Shown: piece after piece, positions 11,641 to 22,559 of the stretch
Position numbering within the stretch: the first letter of the stretch is position 1
Layout of the letters: each line of letters starts with the position of its first letter
NCBI GenBank assembly: GCA_963969495.1
Contig: OZ018324.1
Coordinates: 43,150,609 to 43,214,608 of the forward strand
Direction of reading: 5' to 3'
Length of the DNA: 64,000 nucleotides
Source of the DNA: Ceratothoa steindachneri
Taxonomy: Eukaryota; Arthropoda; Malacostraca; Isopoda; Cymothoidae
The notes under the pieces: generated by a model
What the model was told of the DNA's origin: nothing
Seen by the model: only the letters and a program-made list of their open reading frames with translations
The model's database searches: none
Translations under genes and position numbers: made by a program

Positions 11641-12399
11641 TATTAAGAATAGATTAAATAAAGCGCACATTAACCAGTAGCACAGAGTGCAAGAAATGAG
11701 AAAACGAAAACAAGTTTATTACGAATGTAAAGCATTAAAAAATATTAATAAAAGCAAATCTAAATAACTGTAAAATTAACATTTACATTAGAATGTACAC
11801 TTAAATTAATGCACGCCGATGTGTGCAGCCAAATTCACTTCTAAAATGCATGATGCCCTCATACCCTAGTTAAGGAATAGTTCCTTGTACTCATTATTAA
11901 GAGAGGAAATATTTGATTATAACCTCACATTTACGTATAATGAGTGCAAGATTACATTCTTACCTCAAATTTAGAATTTCTAACCCATTCACGACTAAAC
12001 TAGGATTGAATCGATGGAACATTTCGGGTCCCTAATACTGTAATAAGATAAGGAAGAAGCGTCAGAATGAAAAAGAAATACATAATAAGGCTTGACTCTT
12101 TCTGTTTTAGCACAAAATAACGTTTATAGAGCGAAATAAACGCAAAAAACTACATGTTTAAGAATAAATGCCCAATAATAACACTGATAAACATTATTTA
12201 TAATTTACTCACATCGAACGAAACTTTATTGTTAAAATCATAAATTATTGTTTATCGATTCTTTTCTTATTGCATTTGCCTCCTAAATGATGATTTTTTC
12301 GCCTTAATCACTATACCTTTTCCCATCGTTTGTTTATTCCGTTATTTTATCAAATTTGATACGAGTATTTTATACTTAGTAATTATTATTTCGGACTAT
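11641..12399. other. AT-rich DNA, no gene seen
   Basis: No frame or structured repeat beyond a short CT tract at 12406-12420. Confidence 0.5.
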
Positions 12400-13417
12400 A
12401 ATGTTTCTCTCTCTCTCTATTATCATGTCGAGACAGATTCTTAAAGTTGTGTTGAACTGACTTTCTGTGCTCAAGATTGACTCAATGATTTTGGATAGTC
12501 AGACCTTGATGACCTCCATGAAAGTGACCACTTTCCTCCTGTCTCGTCGGCCCTTCTTCCTAGCACTCACACAACCATGCCTCTTAAGTGGACACATAAG
12601 TCATGCCGATTGGGAAGGCTTCCGAGAGGTGTCTTTCACAAGTGCCTCCTTGGGTATCTTCGATGGGGTTGACGCAGCAGTATCGTAATTCACATCTTTA
12701 ATCTACAACGCAGCTACTTAGACCATTCCATGGAGGCGACGCGTAACGGGTCGCTCAACCGTGCCCTGGTGAACCTCGGATTGTGCGACAGCTGTCAAAA
12801 ACTACAAGTTAGCTTATGCCCGATTCCGGAGGAACCCAACCTTGTGCGATAAGATTGACATAAACCGAGCTCGAGCGCTTCGCCAAAGAACCCTTTGTCA
12901 GGCTCACCGAACTTCATGGCGACGCTACAATTCATGTTTCTTTTATGACCGTCAGCGCAAAGATCTGAAGGAGGATTAACAAGATCAGGGGTTGTTATGC
13001 CGGCCATAATACTCCTACGCTCAAATTACAGTGATCTTTAGTGAAAAACGGCTTGGTTCTCAGCAATGCTTTGGCTGACAGTTTCCGTGCCGTTAACAGT
13101 GCCATCCGTTACAATAAATCCTTTCTTGCCATAAATCAAACAAAGAGTCTCATTATCTTAATTTTACAACAAAATCTGACCACGAGTTGCTCGCTGCATG
13201 GTCTATTGGGATCTGCATATCACTACCATCTTATGGCTCTTAGCAGCTCTCTGAGTAGGTTGCTAGAGAAAATGGTGTTAGTGCACGTGACCTGCTTCCT
13301 AAGACCGATCACTTCTGCTTCCATTTCAGTGTGGTTTTTGCAAGGGTCATAGTATCTTTGACCTCTAGTACGTTTCGAGGGATCGGTCCGGATACCCTTT
13401 TTCATTAAAGCACCGTC

Positions 13418-14170
13418 TTGGCCATATCTTTTGACATTGAAAATGCCTACGATACAAAATGGAGATACGGCGTCTTAAAACCGCTATACGTTTGGGCTAT
13501 AAGAGCTGTTTTACCTTCTTTTATTCAAGGTTTCTTAGTCTCTCGAACATTTATGGTGCGTGATGGAGACATCTACTCTGAGCTACAGCCCAAAGACGAG
13601 GGGGTTCCTCAGAGCAGCGTTTACAGTGTGTTAGGTTTCGTAATTGCGATCAATGATATAATTTCCTCTCTCCTAGATGGTGTATCCACGACCAGGCTCG
13701 TTGATGACTTGGCAGCGCCATCACGTCAGCTGCACCTGGTAGTCGATGCGGTCTCGATAAGTGCAAAACTTAGCAGGTTTCGCTTTTCCTCGATCAAAAC
13801 TAAGGCAATGTATTTCCACCGAGGTAGATGGGCTCTTGTTCCGCTCTCGCTCGTCTCTGAGATTTTGTTTCGAGGCGTAAATTTTGATCCAAACCTATCC
13901 TTGTTACTACACTTATGCCATCTTCGACCGGGTGGTCTGCGGACTCTTGGTATTTCGAAAGTCCTATCCCACACTCAGTGGGGCAGTGATCGTCAAATAC
14001 TGTGTTCATTATATACTGCCCTCGTCAAATTTAAATTGAACTATGGACAACAAAATTACTCCTCGGCGCCTCCCTCAGCTCTTAAAATGCTGAACCTGAT
14101 TCGAAACCTCGGAGTTCGTCTCTCCAGCGGAGAATTTCCACACCTCTCCAATCAACAGCCTATACTGTGA
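13418..14170 (+). pseudogene. Reverse transcriptase domain of the 12.4-15.3 kb LINE
   Basis: This 250-codon open stretch carries RT blocks in order: FDIENAYDTKWRYGVL (block with the first catalytic Asp), EGVPQSSVYSVLGFVIAIND (matching 'EGVPQGSVLSVTLF..IND'), and LVDDLA (the YVDD-type box, with both Asp kept). FRFSSIKTKAMYFHR and LSHTQWGSDRQIL..LYTALV follow, which are typical of the thumb of this clade. The preceding RT block (SSLSRLLEKMVLVHVTCF) lies in another frame at 13230-13330, so at least one frameshift separates it. The Gly of PQGS is replaced by Ser. The domain length is close to normal. The real translation would have come from the element's ORF2, so the Met at 13418 is not a true start. 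Confidence 0.8.
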
Positions 14171-14440
14171 CAGAGGGGTGCCTCCCTTACCCTATCATTG
14201 ACTCAAGATCTGCCTGCGATACCTCTGCTATGTACAGCAGTCCCCTGTATAAGAGGTTTACAAATGCCTGTATGCTACCGAGTCAACGGCGGCATTCATT
14301 AGGTTGCCATACCTAGCCTCCCCCTCCTGAACCTTCCAATAGGAGATCATCACTCCATCCTGGGTGCTCTAAGGGTCTTTGCCCTTCCGGGGTAGCTGAC
14401 CACTATTTGGCGTGCTCCACCTCCCACACTTTGTACTAGC

Positions 14441-14752
14441 ATGTGGAGCCTGCACAAGTCGTATGCAGACCCTCGCTCCCTTGAGAGCCTGCTCCCAGAT
14501 ATTGCAACACTGCCCGATATTCACGGATGTTCCAAATCATATCGTGGCGTGGGTGCCGCTGCTACTTACTCATTAGAGTTTTTTATGTTGCCTTTGCCAC
14601 TGGCAGCTTTAATTTTTACCGCTGACCTTTCTGCCATTCTTTTAGCTTTTAGACCGATCCAAGTTTTACCTTTTACAGATTTAGTCATTTTCCATGACTC
14701 TAGGAGTGTTTTACAGCCAATTCCTTTAATGCAACTGGCTGCTCTAGACTAG
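14441..14752 (+). pseudogene. RNase H domain of the same LINE
   Basis: DIHGCSKSYRGVGAAATY corresponds to the 'YTDGSKS..GVG.A' block of LINE RNase H; the catalytic Asp position reads HG rather than DG. FTADLSAILLAFRPI matches the 'FTAEL.AI..AL' block (Glu changed to Asp). LVIFHDSRSVLQPI matches 'VIFTDS..AL.A'. These three blocks are the D-E-D core of the domain. The frame is separated from the RT by stops around 14170-14440. Confidence 0.75.
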
Positions 14753-14946
14753 GTCCCGAAAAGGCAGATTAGTTGGACCTTTCAGCCTACTCCTTTTTTC
14801 TCTTGAAATTCGTTTCCCTCTATAAGGGAATATATTTTTTAGTTGTGGGGGACGAATGGGATGGATGTTCATAATTTAAATTATATAAAATCAAAACGTT
14901 TGTTCGCTCTTGAGCCTCAATACTTCAGAGACTACTGTCCTTAGAG

Positions 14947-15234
14947 GTGGCCCTTTGCCGCCTTCACATCGGACACACAAGACTTACCCTCGGTCATCTT
15001 GTTTTCGCTGATGTTCGAATCAGCCCTCGCTGCAGTTTTTGCAGTCGGGAACATTCAGTCGCGCATCTTCTACTAGAATGCCCTCATTTCCCCACTCTCC
15101 ATTCATCCTCTTTCACGACCATTTTAACTATCTATTGCCTGCCACGCCTTCGTTTCATTCTCAGAGAGGAATATTTCAAACCCTCATTTTTAACATTTTT
15201 ATCCATAATAGTTCTCTCCCTCTTTTATAACTAA
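14947..15234 (+). pseudogene. C-terminal zinc-knuckle tail of the same LINE
   Basis: LCRLHIGHTRLTLGHLVF is followed by CSFCSREHSVAHLLLECP, the standard C-terminal 'LCRLRIGHTRLTH...C..C....T..H.L..C' block of I/Jockey-superfamily ORF2 proteins. All Cys and His of the knuckle (CX2C...HX4C) are kept. The frame ends at 15234, near the element's 3' end. Confidence 0.85.
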
Positions 15235-15431
15235 TTTGCTTTATTATATTTCCGAAGCCACTCAGAATCCACTTGATTGGGCAGCTGCCCAACTGGTTCC
15301 TTAACTTAAAAATTAAACCTTATTTCGAGTCAATCAAAAGTAGCGTCCGATCAATGTTTTTTACGGGGTCATTCGAAGGTTTGTTTGCCATTTGTATTTC
15401 AATGTACAAGACGGTATAAATCAATAGCGAC

Positions 15432-15432
<1 letters not shown>

Positions 15433-15482
<50 letters not shown>
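15433..15482. repeat. (AT)n tract
   Basis: Uninterrupted TA dinucleotides for about 50 bases; the frame that reads YIYIYI across it is an artefact. Confidence 0.95.
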
Positions 15483-15486
<4 letters not shown>

Positions 15487-16860
15487 TTTTATTCGTTGTA
15501 GATTTATTAAGTAATAGTACCAAGCTGTTTTACCTGATCGATATTGAACATCGTAATCAATGTACAATTTTAGCCTACATACGCTTGCAGAGTTCGATAT
15601 CAATTTCCAAAACTTTGCAGTAGTTTAAGGCTTCATTTACGGAATGGCACGAGGGTTTTCAAGTTAAACAAGCTCTTTCATAACCCACCCAAGACAGAAA
15701 TCTGATGGTAGATGGTATGGAGAGTGTCACAGCTAATAGATTAAACAGCGCTGGCCGATCCACTTTCCGAGAAAGTTTTCATCATGCCATTAACGAACAT
15801 GATATCCAAAATGAAATGAAGCTCCATCTGGCCGGAAATAACAGTCTGACTTTATAGGATATACTTCTAAGTTTTGGTGTTAACTTCGTTGTCTAGGTTT
15901 ATCGTGTTCTAAAGTTAAAATGTCTTTTCCCATAAGAGGAGAAGGATATCGAACGCGTATATTACAGATGAGATCTGACAAACAATTTCTATAATAGAAG
16001 AATAAAATCTATACAAAATTGCATTCGATTTCTATGCTAGTCCAACGAATTTTTCAAAACTTTTAAGTTTCCTTATATTATAATGTTTAAATATGTTTCT
16101 AATATAAGTCTTTTAATAAAGAAGTACAGGTTATGCACTTCTAAAATATTTTGTTGGCCCAATTTTATTATCCTAAATTGATCTACATTCAAATTTATTA
16201 GCATTTTTCAGCCCATTGCACAAGTCTGTTTCATTCGTTTTTAAATTTCCTCGATCACAGAGATATGTTCTATTTTCTAATTATTTTCTAGGAAAATTAT
16301 AAAATTTATCATAACATAGTAATTGGCGTAGAATGGACTCTCGACGATATACCATATATGACTATTCGTTGAGGGAATTATTCATTTATATTTAGAGTGC
16401 GTGGTGTCTGGGTTGACCGATATTATTTATCTTTAATATGCTTAAGAAGTGGAACTGAGCTCAAGGATAATAATATGGCTATCATTAATAGAATAGAGTT
16501 TTATTAACAAAAACTATCAACAACACACAAAACAGAAAATATTGACATAAACAGGGAATGGAAAGGGTCGTGGCAAATCTAGCTAATCCGAGGATTAAGA
16601 TTTGAAAGAGATTTAAAAAGGTAGAACAAATAAAAATTAAAGGGATGGGATGGTTTGCTAAACCATTTAAAGCACAGGATAGGGTTGACAAAAGGGTTAA
16701 ATACTCAAAGGTAACGTTCAGCTTACGTAATTACACGTGTTGGGCAGAGGAAGGCTACGTGAAGGAATCTTCGGTCCACTTGCAAGTTCCAGCCGAAGGG
16801 AGGGGGGGGGAATTAAATGATCCTGACGTGGCGTCTTAGGAATGAGACCTGTTTTTTAAC
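15483..16860. other. No gene seen
   Basis: AT-rich. Short frames at 16485-16691 (-) and 16645-16839 (+) overlap one another and carry no motif. GC content and G-runs rise near 16800, at the edge of the minisatellite. Confidence 0.45.
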
Positions 16861-17219
16861 GAACGGGCTTGAAGAACAATGGCTGTTCTACGTTGTTCTC
16901 TTCTGAACAACAGGGAGTGTGAGAACCGTCTTTTGTCTACGGGCTCCAAAAACAATGGCTGTTCTAATGTTGTTCTATTTCTGAACAACAGGGGAGAAGG
17001 GTGAGAACCGTTTCTTGTCAACGGGCTCAAAGAACAATGGCTGTTCTAATGTTGTTCTCTTTCTGAACAACAGGGGGAAAGGGTGAGAACCGTTTCTTGT
17101 CAAGAACAATGGCTGTTCTAATGTTGTTCTCTTTCTGAACAACAGGGGGAAAGAGTGAGAACCGTTTCTTGTCAAGAACAATGGCTGTTCTAATGTTGTT
17201 CTCTTTCTGAACAACAAGG
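16861..17219. repeat. 72-82-bp minisatellite with two hairpins per unit
   Basis: Five tandem units begin with AGAACAATGGCTGTTCT or a close variant at about 16873, 16949, 17031, 17103 and 17175; spacings are 76, 82, 72 and 72. Each unit contains the near-palindrome AGAACA-ATGGC-TGTTCT and then GTTGTTC-TCTTTCT-GAACAAC. The first units carry an extra spacer (ACGGGCTC) that the last two have lost. The minus-strand reading frame stays open through several units (TRNGSHPFPLLFRKRTTLEQ repeats), which follows from unit lengths that are often a multiple of three and is not evidence of a gene. Confidence 0.9.
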
Positions 17220-18699
17220 AAAGAGCCTTGTGGACTTCGCGTCACGAAGGATCAAACCTTGGCACTCAAGGGATATTGTCCTTCTTCTGGACAAGTGATA
17301 GTGAACCTTGAGGTCGAGGTCCCTTGGCGGACAAGGTGAGAGAGGGTCGTGGTGATGTTTCGCGACGAAAATCTGGTTCTTTATTCTGATCTTAGTGGTA
17401 AAGTTTGTAAATAAATAGTCGGGACACTCCCTTGGCGTAGGGGACAATGGAGTGGGAGCTTCGAGTGAATGCACAGCCGAGCCTGGGAACAATGCCTTAT
17501 CTGCCTATAAGCCTAACTCAATCTGGCGAAGTCGGCGTATTGGGGCGAACGGGGGAAGATAAACCTCCTTGTTTAAACATTGACTCAGGTGACTGCGATA
17601 AGGCACCAAGCTTCAAAGCGAAGATGCACGTGGGGAGCATCGTGGTTTTAAATAACATGTGATAGTGGTTGAAATTAACGCGGCCTCAACCCGTTCTATC
17701 ACAGTACGGAAAATATTTTTTTAGGGAAAAACTCCATAGCCTAGGAACTAGTTCTCTTATTTTATTTACTAGGAAGCAGAGGTGCACATTATCAATCTAT
17801 GGGGCGCCATTTATGATTGCTGCAAGATATTATGCAACCACCACCCGTCCACTCCTCGGAGAGGTTTAACGGAGAAAATTAAGAGAACTACAGATCCTAA
17901 GATCTACCAGTCTAGTAAAGGAAAGATGGAAGAAAAGCTTAGTGTGAGAGAAAACCAGGAAATGTAAATTTCATATCAGTTATACTGGGTAGGATTGGTA
18001 AATCTGTCAAGGATTTTAAATAATGCTTGGATGGATTTTTCGTCTGGACTGTATTGCATAGCATATGGGAAAGTGCTACTCCGAGCAATCTAATAATCTT
18101 GAATACCATCAAACATTTAAAAATGTAACACATTTTTGTGAAGTTTTTATACCAAAGTGCAAGGTATCATATGTAGATAAGATCGACAAAAAAAAGGTTT
18201 TTGTTAAGCCAGAAGAATTCGATAATTCAAATTTACGGAGACAGGATATAAAGGTATAAAAGTTACCTTATTTTAGAATTCAAATTACTTTATAATAAAA
18301 TAAATAGGGATAGGCATAGGGCATAGAGAAAAATGTTATTTATACAGTTATTTATACATTAAAATAGAGCTGATTGTGATGATGAAAGACGTCAATGTTG
18401 ATACTACTTCAAGGATTTTAATTATCGAGTTCGTGATATATAGTAATAAAATAAATTTTAGCGTGGTCTAAAAGCCACATATTCAAACGGATGAGTGAGA
18501 TATTATACACCATTGTTCTGGTGTGCCTATATGTACGGTTGTATAATATTCGTATATCGTCCATATTTAATATACTGTACAGGAAAGGACTTATGTAGCC
18601 CACTTGCCGGACATCTTGGGTAATCTCCAAAGTTGATTCATGTAACCCTCCAGCGAGATATAATCAGGCTCCTATTGAGAATCGAGAATAATGCTAGTC
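17220..18699. other. No recognised gene; short frames only
   Basis: This stretch follows the minisatellite and is GC-richer until about 17700. Frames at 17190-17492 (-), 17447-17662 (+) and 18065-18259 (+, polar, Lys-rich, KVSYVDKIDKKKVFVKPEEF) have no family I recognise. An imperfect hairpin (GTGATAG ... CTATCAC) lies at 17659-17702. Confidence 0.4.
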
Positions 18700-21600
18700 T
18701 TCTGATTTTTTACTTTACACGGATTCTACACACTTTATCAAAAGCTTTTTGCCCGTCTCTTATCACTATCAAGAGTTTTGACAAGTACTGCTAAAGCCGT
18801 TTCTGTGCCTCTCTTCTTTCGAAAGCCGTACTGTACCCTGATCTTGGGATGTTGGCAGTCTTTCTTCTATGTGGTTATATAGTCTTTTAATTAACCCCCT
18901 TTCCCAAAGTTTGGCCAGCGTTTCCAGCAGAGTTATAGGCCAGAAGTTGCCAAGTTTGTTCGGAGGCTTGCCGGCTTCGGGTAGATAAATGATTTTTTCT
19001 CTTTTCAAGGAAGAGATTAAGTGCTTGGACTAGATTCTCCCTTGTAGTTCCCGATTCGCCTGGCTCCTTCTGTTTGATGGCACAAAGTGTTCCTTTGACT
19101 TCAGAGTAAATAGATGTAAACCGTGTTATTAGAATATTGGTGGAAAGGTCGTTCTGTTTGGGACTATCTCATGTTGAATTTGTTATAGTTCTTTCACTAT
19201 TGTTTCTTCGTGTTCTCCGTCAAAGTCTTCGTTATCGTCTGATGAGATATCGTAGACCTCGCTCCATTGTTCCAGGAATCCTGTTTCTATTTCATGTGGT
19301 TCTGTAGGGCCCAATTTCAAGGTGGAGTAGAGCCATCAAGGAACCTCGCAAATGAGCACGCCCTATGAAATCTTTAAATTGAACACACAAATCGAACATT
19401 GAAATAATATGCCATCTTGTAACAATAAACTAACGTAAATTAAAGCAAATAATTTTAAATAATCTTAAATCACATTTAAGAAATCTATGTATCAATACAA
19501 TCCACAATATCTTGTAATAATGGATGTGAAATCGTTGTGTTCTATTTCAAATATAGAAACACGCGCATATTAGGAAACAGGCGAGCCGACGGTCTTGCCA
19601 CAAAGATAACAAAGACAGTGGAAACTGTTTTGCACACATTGAACAGAATTTGATCTCACCCGCCAGAATTTACTTTAACGCGTGAAAAAACAAATCAATT
19701 TTGATACAAATGTTGGTTGATAACACAGCCTTTGACCTTATAAACTTCGCCCATAAGTCTTAGTAGAGAACACATGCACATACGTTTTAATCCGATAAGC
19801 TTTTCCGCGCGTTCGGATTGGAGAACAAAAGATACGCCCCATTAATTGGCATTAGTATAAATTTAAAGCCTACAAAACTGCCTTTTTCTTTCGAGTCCTT
19901 CCTTCTGCCAGGCAACAACCAGGTTAGCATTCGAACTCAGCATGTGAGCGGATTACTTATAAGAACACTTTGGAGTCAGACCAAACTCGACTGTAAGGCC
20001 GCCTTAACTTCTCTATAAAATAAATATGATAATCAACCGAAATCGCCTACATATAACTGTTGACCTACCATATAATGGTGGTGCCTTACCCTATAGTTCT
20101 TTCGCAACTTTCCCCTTGTGCTGGATATCAAATTTAGATCTAGGCTTCTTTTACTCCTTGCGATGTTTACTTTGATTCAAAATTTGGGCAGGTTTTGTTC
20201 TTCGTTAAGCGACTCTATGAACCAGGCCCACATGGCATTTGTTTCTATAGCCATAGTCGCATTCGGATCTTCTTTTAATTGACGTAGGCGGGCTCTTTCA
20301 CCTCTTTGGGATTCGTTTCGTTACATTAGTTCTCTCAACATTAAATATTCTTGTTCGGCTGCAGTAATTGAAGCTGGTCTGAGTGAGTGCGGCAGTGTTC
20401 GGTATGTTTTCTTATCCACTTATACTAACGCCTTAATGATGTTGTCGATTCCTAAGTCGATTTACTTGAGTGTTCCCCGTTTCAGATTGTCTTTTTGAAA
20501 TTGGTCAATTCTATGGCGTATCCGTTGCAGTCAGTGTTCTTGTAATGCTTCTTTTTTGGGAACTTCACTTGTCTCTGGTCCAAGGATAGTGTTAGAATGA
20601 TCATTTTGTGGTCGCTAGTCGAGGGTAGACCTTTAACTCTTAAGTAGTTAATGTCAGGCTTTGTGGCTTTAGTTTGTTGCTAGTAGGATATCTAGGTTCC
20701 AACCTGGTATATTAAATGGCTGGTATAGCGCGAAACTTTACTGCCCTCGTTAAGAATTCCCGTGATCGTCTGGTCTTTGCGCCCGAAGATCTCAATAAAT
20801 TTGTGAAGTGGGAAAAAGTCTCTCCTTGGGGGCTGGTGTTCACTCATTTAGAATAGTTTCCCTGTGAAGGTCTTTATGTTAATTTCAAGTAGGCCTCATC
20901 CAGTTCTGGTAATTTTCTAAATTTCATCTCCTTCCTAATGGGAATTGCAACGCCGTGAAAACTCATGTCAGTTGTGGTCTTTTTTTAGTACTGTATAATT
21001 TAATATTTTGATTGCATTAGCTTCTAGATCTATATTGATTTCGTCAAGTAGCACTATTTCTGGGTCTTCTTTGAGATATGCATTACATAACGAAGGCAAT
21101 TTTACGCCCTCTTTAGCTAACTTGTGGCTGAGATGTTACATTATTACTCTGTTTATTCTTGTTACATTGATCTCCTTTCTGCCTTAATTAACTCAGTTTC
21201 ACAGAGGGATTTTGTTCTTCTGCTCCCTTTCATTTTAAACTTTTCTCTTTTCCCTGTTTAACACAAGTCCTGTGGGATGTATAGGTTACCTCCAGTTATG
21301 ATCTCATATTCCTCGCAGCTTGAGTATGACACTTTGAACTCGTACTTTATTATAGTTTTTTTGATTCTTTAGATTAATTACTTATTGTTGTTGTTACGAA
21401 GAGTCTCTCTTCAGATACATAGAATCTTAGTGGAATTCTTGGAGGTCTTCATCTTGCTTATTTGTAGCTTTACCGTCTACTACCTTACATCCTAAGACTT
21501 GCTCTTCTGCGATATCATTTAAGGCCTTGATATTGTTCGTTGTTTCGGTTTCCATTTTTTTCTTCAGTCCTTTGGGATTTCTTTCCTCCGAGCCTAGGCT

Positions 21601-22320
21601 CTATCCTTTCAGCCGAGTTAGAGGTATGTTTAATTTTGATTGGTGGTACCTAGGGCAGTAGATGTATGCTCGGTTGATAAAGGTCTATACTAAATATTTA
21701 ATATTTATGCTGACGGTGGGTTCTCAGGCAGGCACATTGGCTCGAGACCGTTATTACTAGGCATGTTTTTAATTTTTCTGGAAATTTTAAGTTCTCTTGG
21801 CGACATCTAATACATGTGCATGCAGAATTCATGGTTGTAACTGATTAGCTATGGGTTTGGCAACCTCAGCAAACGTGTAATTCTGCTTCTCTTCCTCCTT
21901 TCTGTCCTTGGCCATTATGCGATGGCTCTCGTTGCAAATTGAGCATTTTTTATTGATTCTTAGATTCTCGCTATGCATACATCTTTCATTTCATTCAGAA
22001 CACCATTTGATGTGCTAAAGATGGCAATCTCTTATAACATGTTTACCTATAACAAAGCACGTCAGTACTATATCATACTCGTCACTCTTTATTTGTTCCA
22101 GAGTAATTTTCAGGTGGACCACTAGTATTGAGTTTCTTTGGTCTTGCTCCTCATCTCAGTTTTCTGGAAGATAACTTTATAAACTTGTTGTTCTGATTTA
22201 CGAACTTTACAATTTCTAGCCACATAAGTTTTTTCTCTCCACCCCCACACAAGTCTACTGCTCTCACGTGGCTAACCCGTCCCCTTTTATGCTCCAACCT
22301 TCGCCAGTAAGCTGCAAGGT
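18700..22320 (-). mobile_element. Jockey-type LINE (ORF1 knuckles, EN, RT start)
   Basis: Read on the minus strand, 22.3 down to 18.7 kb. The ORF1 zinc-knuckle region lies at about 22040-21850 (CFVIGKHVIRDC, then KKCSICNESHRIMA and TFAEVAKP), typical of Jockey ORF1. The endonuclease follows at about 21100-20580 (EDPEIVLLDEINIDLEANAI, FHGVAIPIRKEMKFRKLPEL, then SDHKMIILTLS). The EN-RT linker is at about 20300-20190 (MWAWFIESLNEEQNLPKF) and 19290-19190 (FLEQWSEVYDISSDDNEDFD). RT begins at 19008-18769 (YLPEAGKPPNKLGNFWPITL, then KLWERGLIKRLYNHI). The catalytic YADD part is missing, and about 0.75 kb of unrelated-looking DNA (roughly 19330-20080) interrupts the linker. Many stops; inactive. Confidence 0.75.
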
Positions 22321-22559
22321 TCTGATATGCCTGCTGTTTATGTGCGTACCAATAAGGCCTTGAGTTTCCATAACGGACATGTCCTCAAGAGAATGGATAT
22401 GAAAGGAAAGAGCGTTTTCGTAGAGATGTCAATTCGTGATCCTTCATAGTCGTTATAGGTCCCTTCTGGGTATTCTTTTTGTAGTTATTTTAATATTACT
22501 TTTAAGAGTTGATTACTCTTTATTTGCTGTACAACTTCTTCATATAGAAGAGTGTGACA

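Larger units (their letters stand above)
12400..15310 (+). mobile_element. I/Nimb-like LINE, 5' truncated
   Basis: The best-kept I/Nimb-like element here. In order: the end of the endonuclease and the linker (12467-12688, with HISHADWEGFREVSF and FDGVDAAVS, matching the 'W..ADW..F' linker); a basic linker near 12795-12960 (YARFRRNPTLCDKI ... ALRQRTLCQAHRTSWRRY); RT (13240-14170); RNase H (14441-14752); and a zinc-knuckle tail (14947-15234). Frameshifts separate the blocks. The endonuclease catalytic core is absent, so it is 5' truncated, as is common for LINEs. The 3' end lies near 15310, shortly before an (AT)n tract. Blocks of the same family occur at 1280-4640 and 8995-10075. Confidence 0.85.

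Noticed and set aside
13726..14009. Minus-strand frames inside the 12.4-15.3 kb LINE
   Set aside because: They are antisense to the RT domain, which has the recognisable motifs on the plus strand.
16861..17219. Steroid-receptor-like palindrome AGAACAnnnTGTTCT in the minisatellite
   Set aside because: The half-sites are spaced by 5 bases, not 3, and the context is a tandem repeat, so a nuclear receptor element is not supported.
16836..17245. Apparent repeat protein (LLFRKRTTLEQPLF units) on the minus strand
   Set aside because: It mirrors the minisatellite unit length and occurs in overlapping frames with no start context. The hairpins in each unit explain the DNA better.
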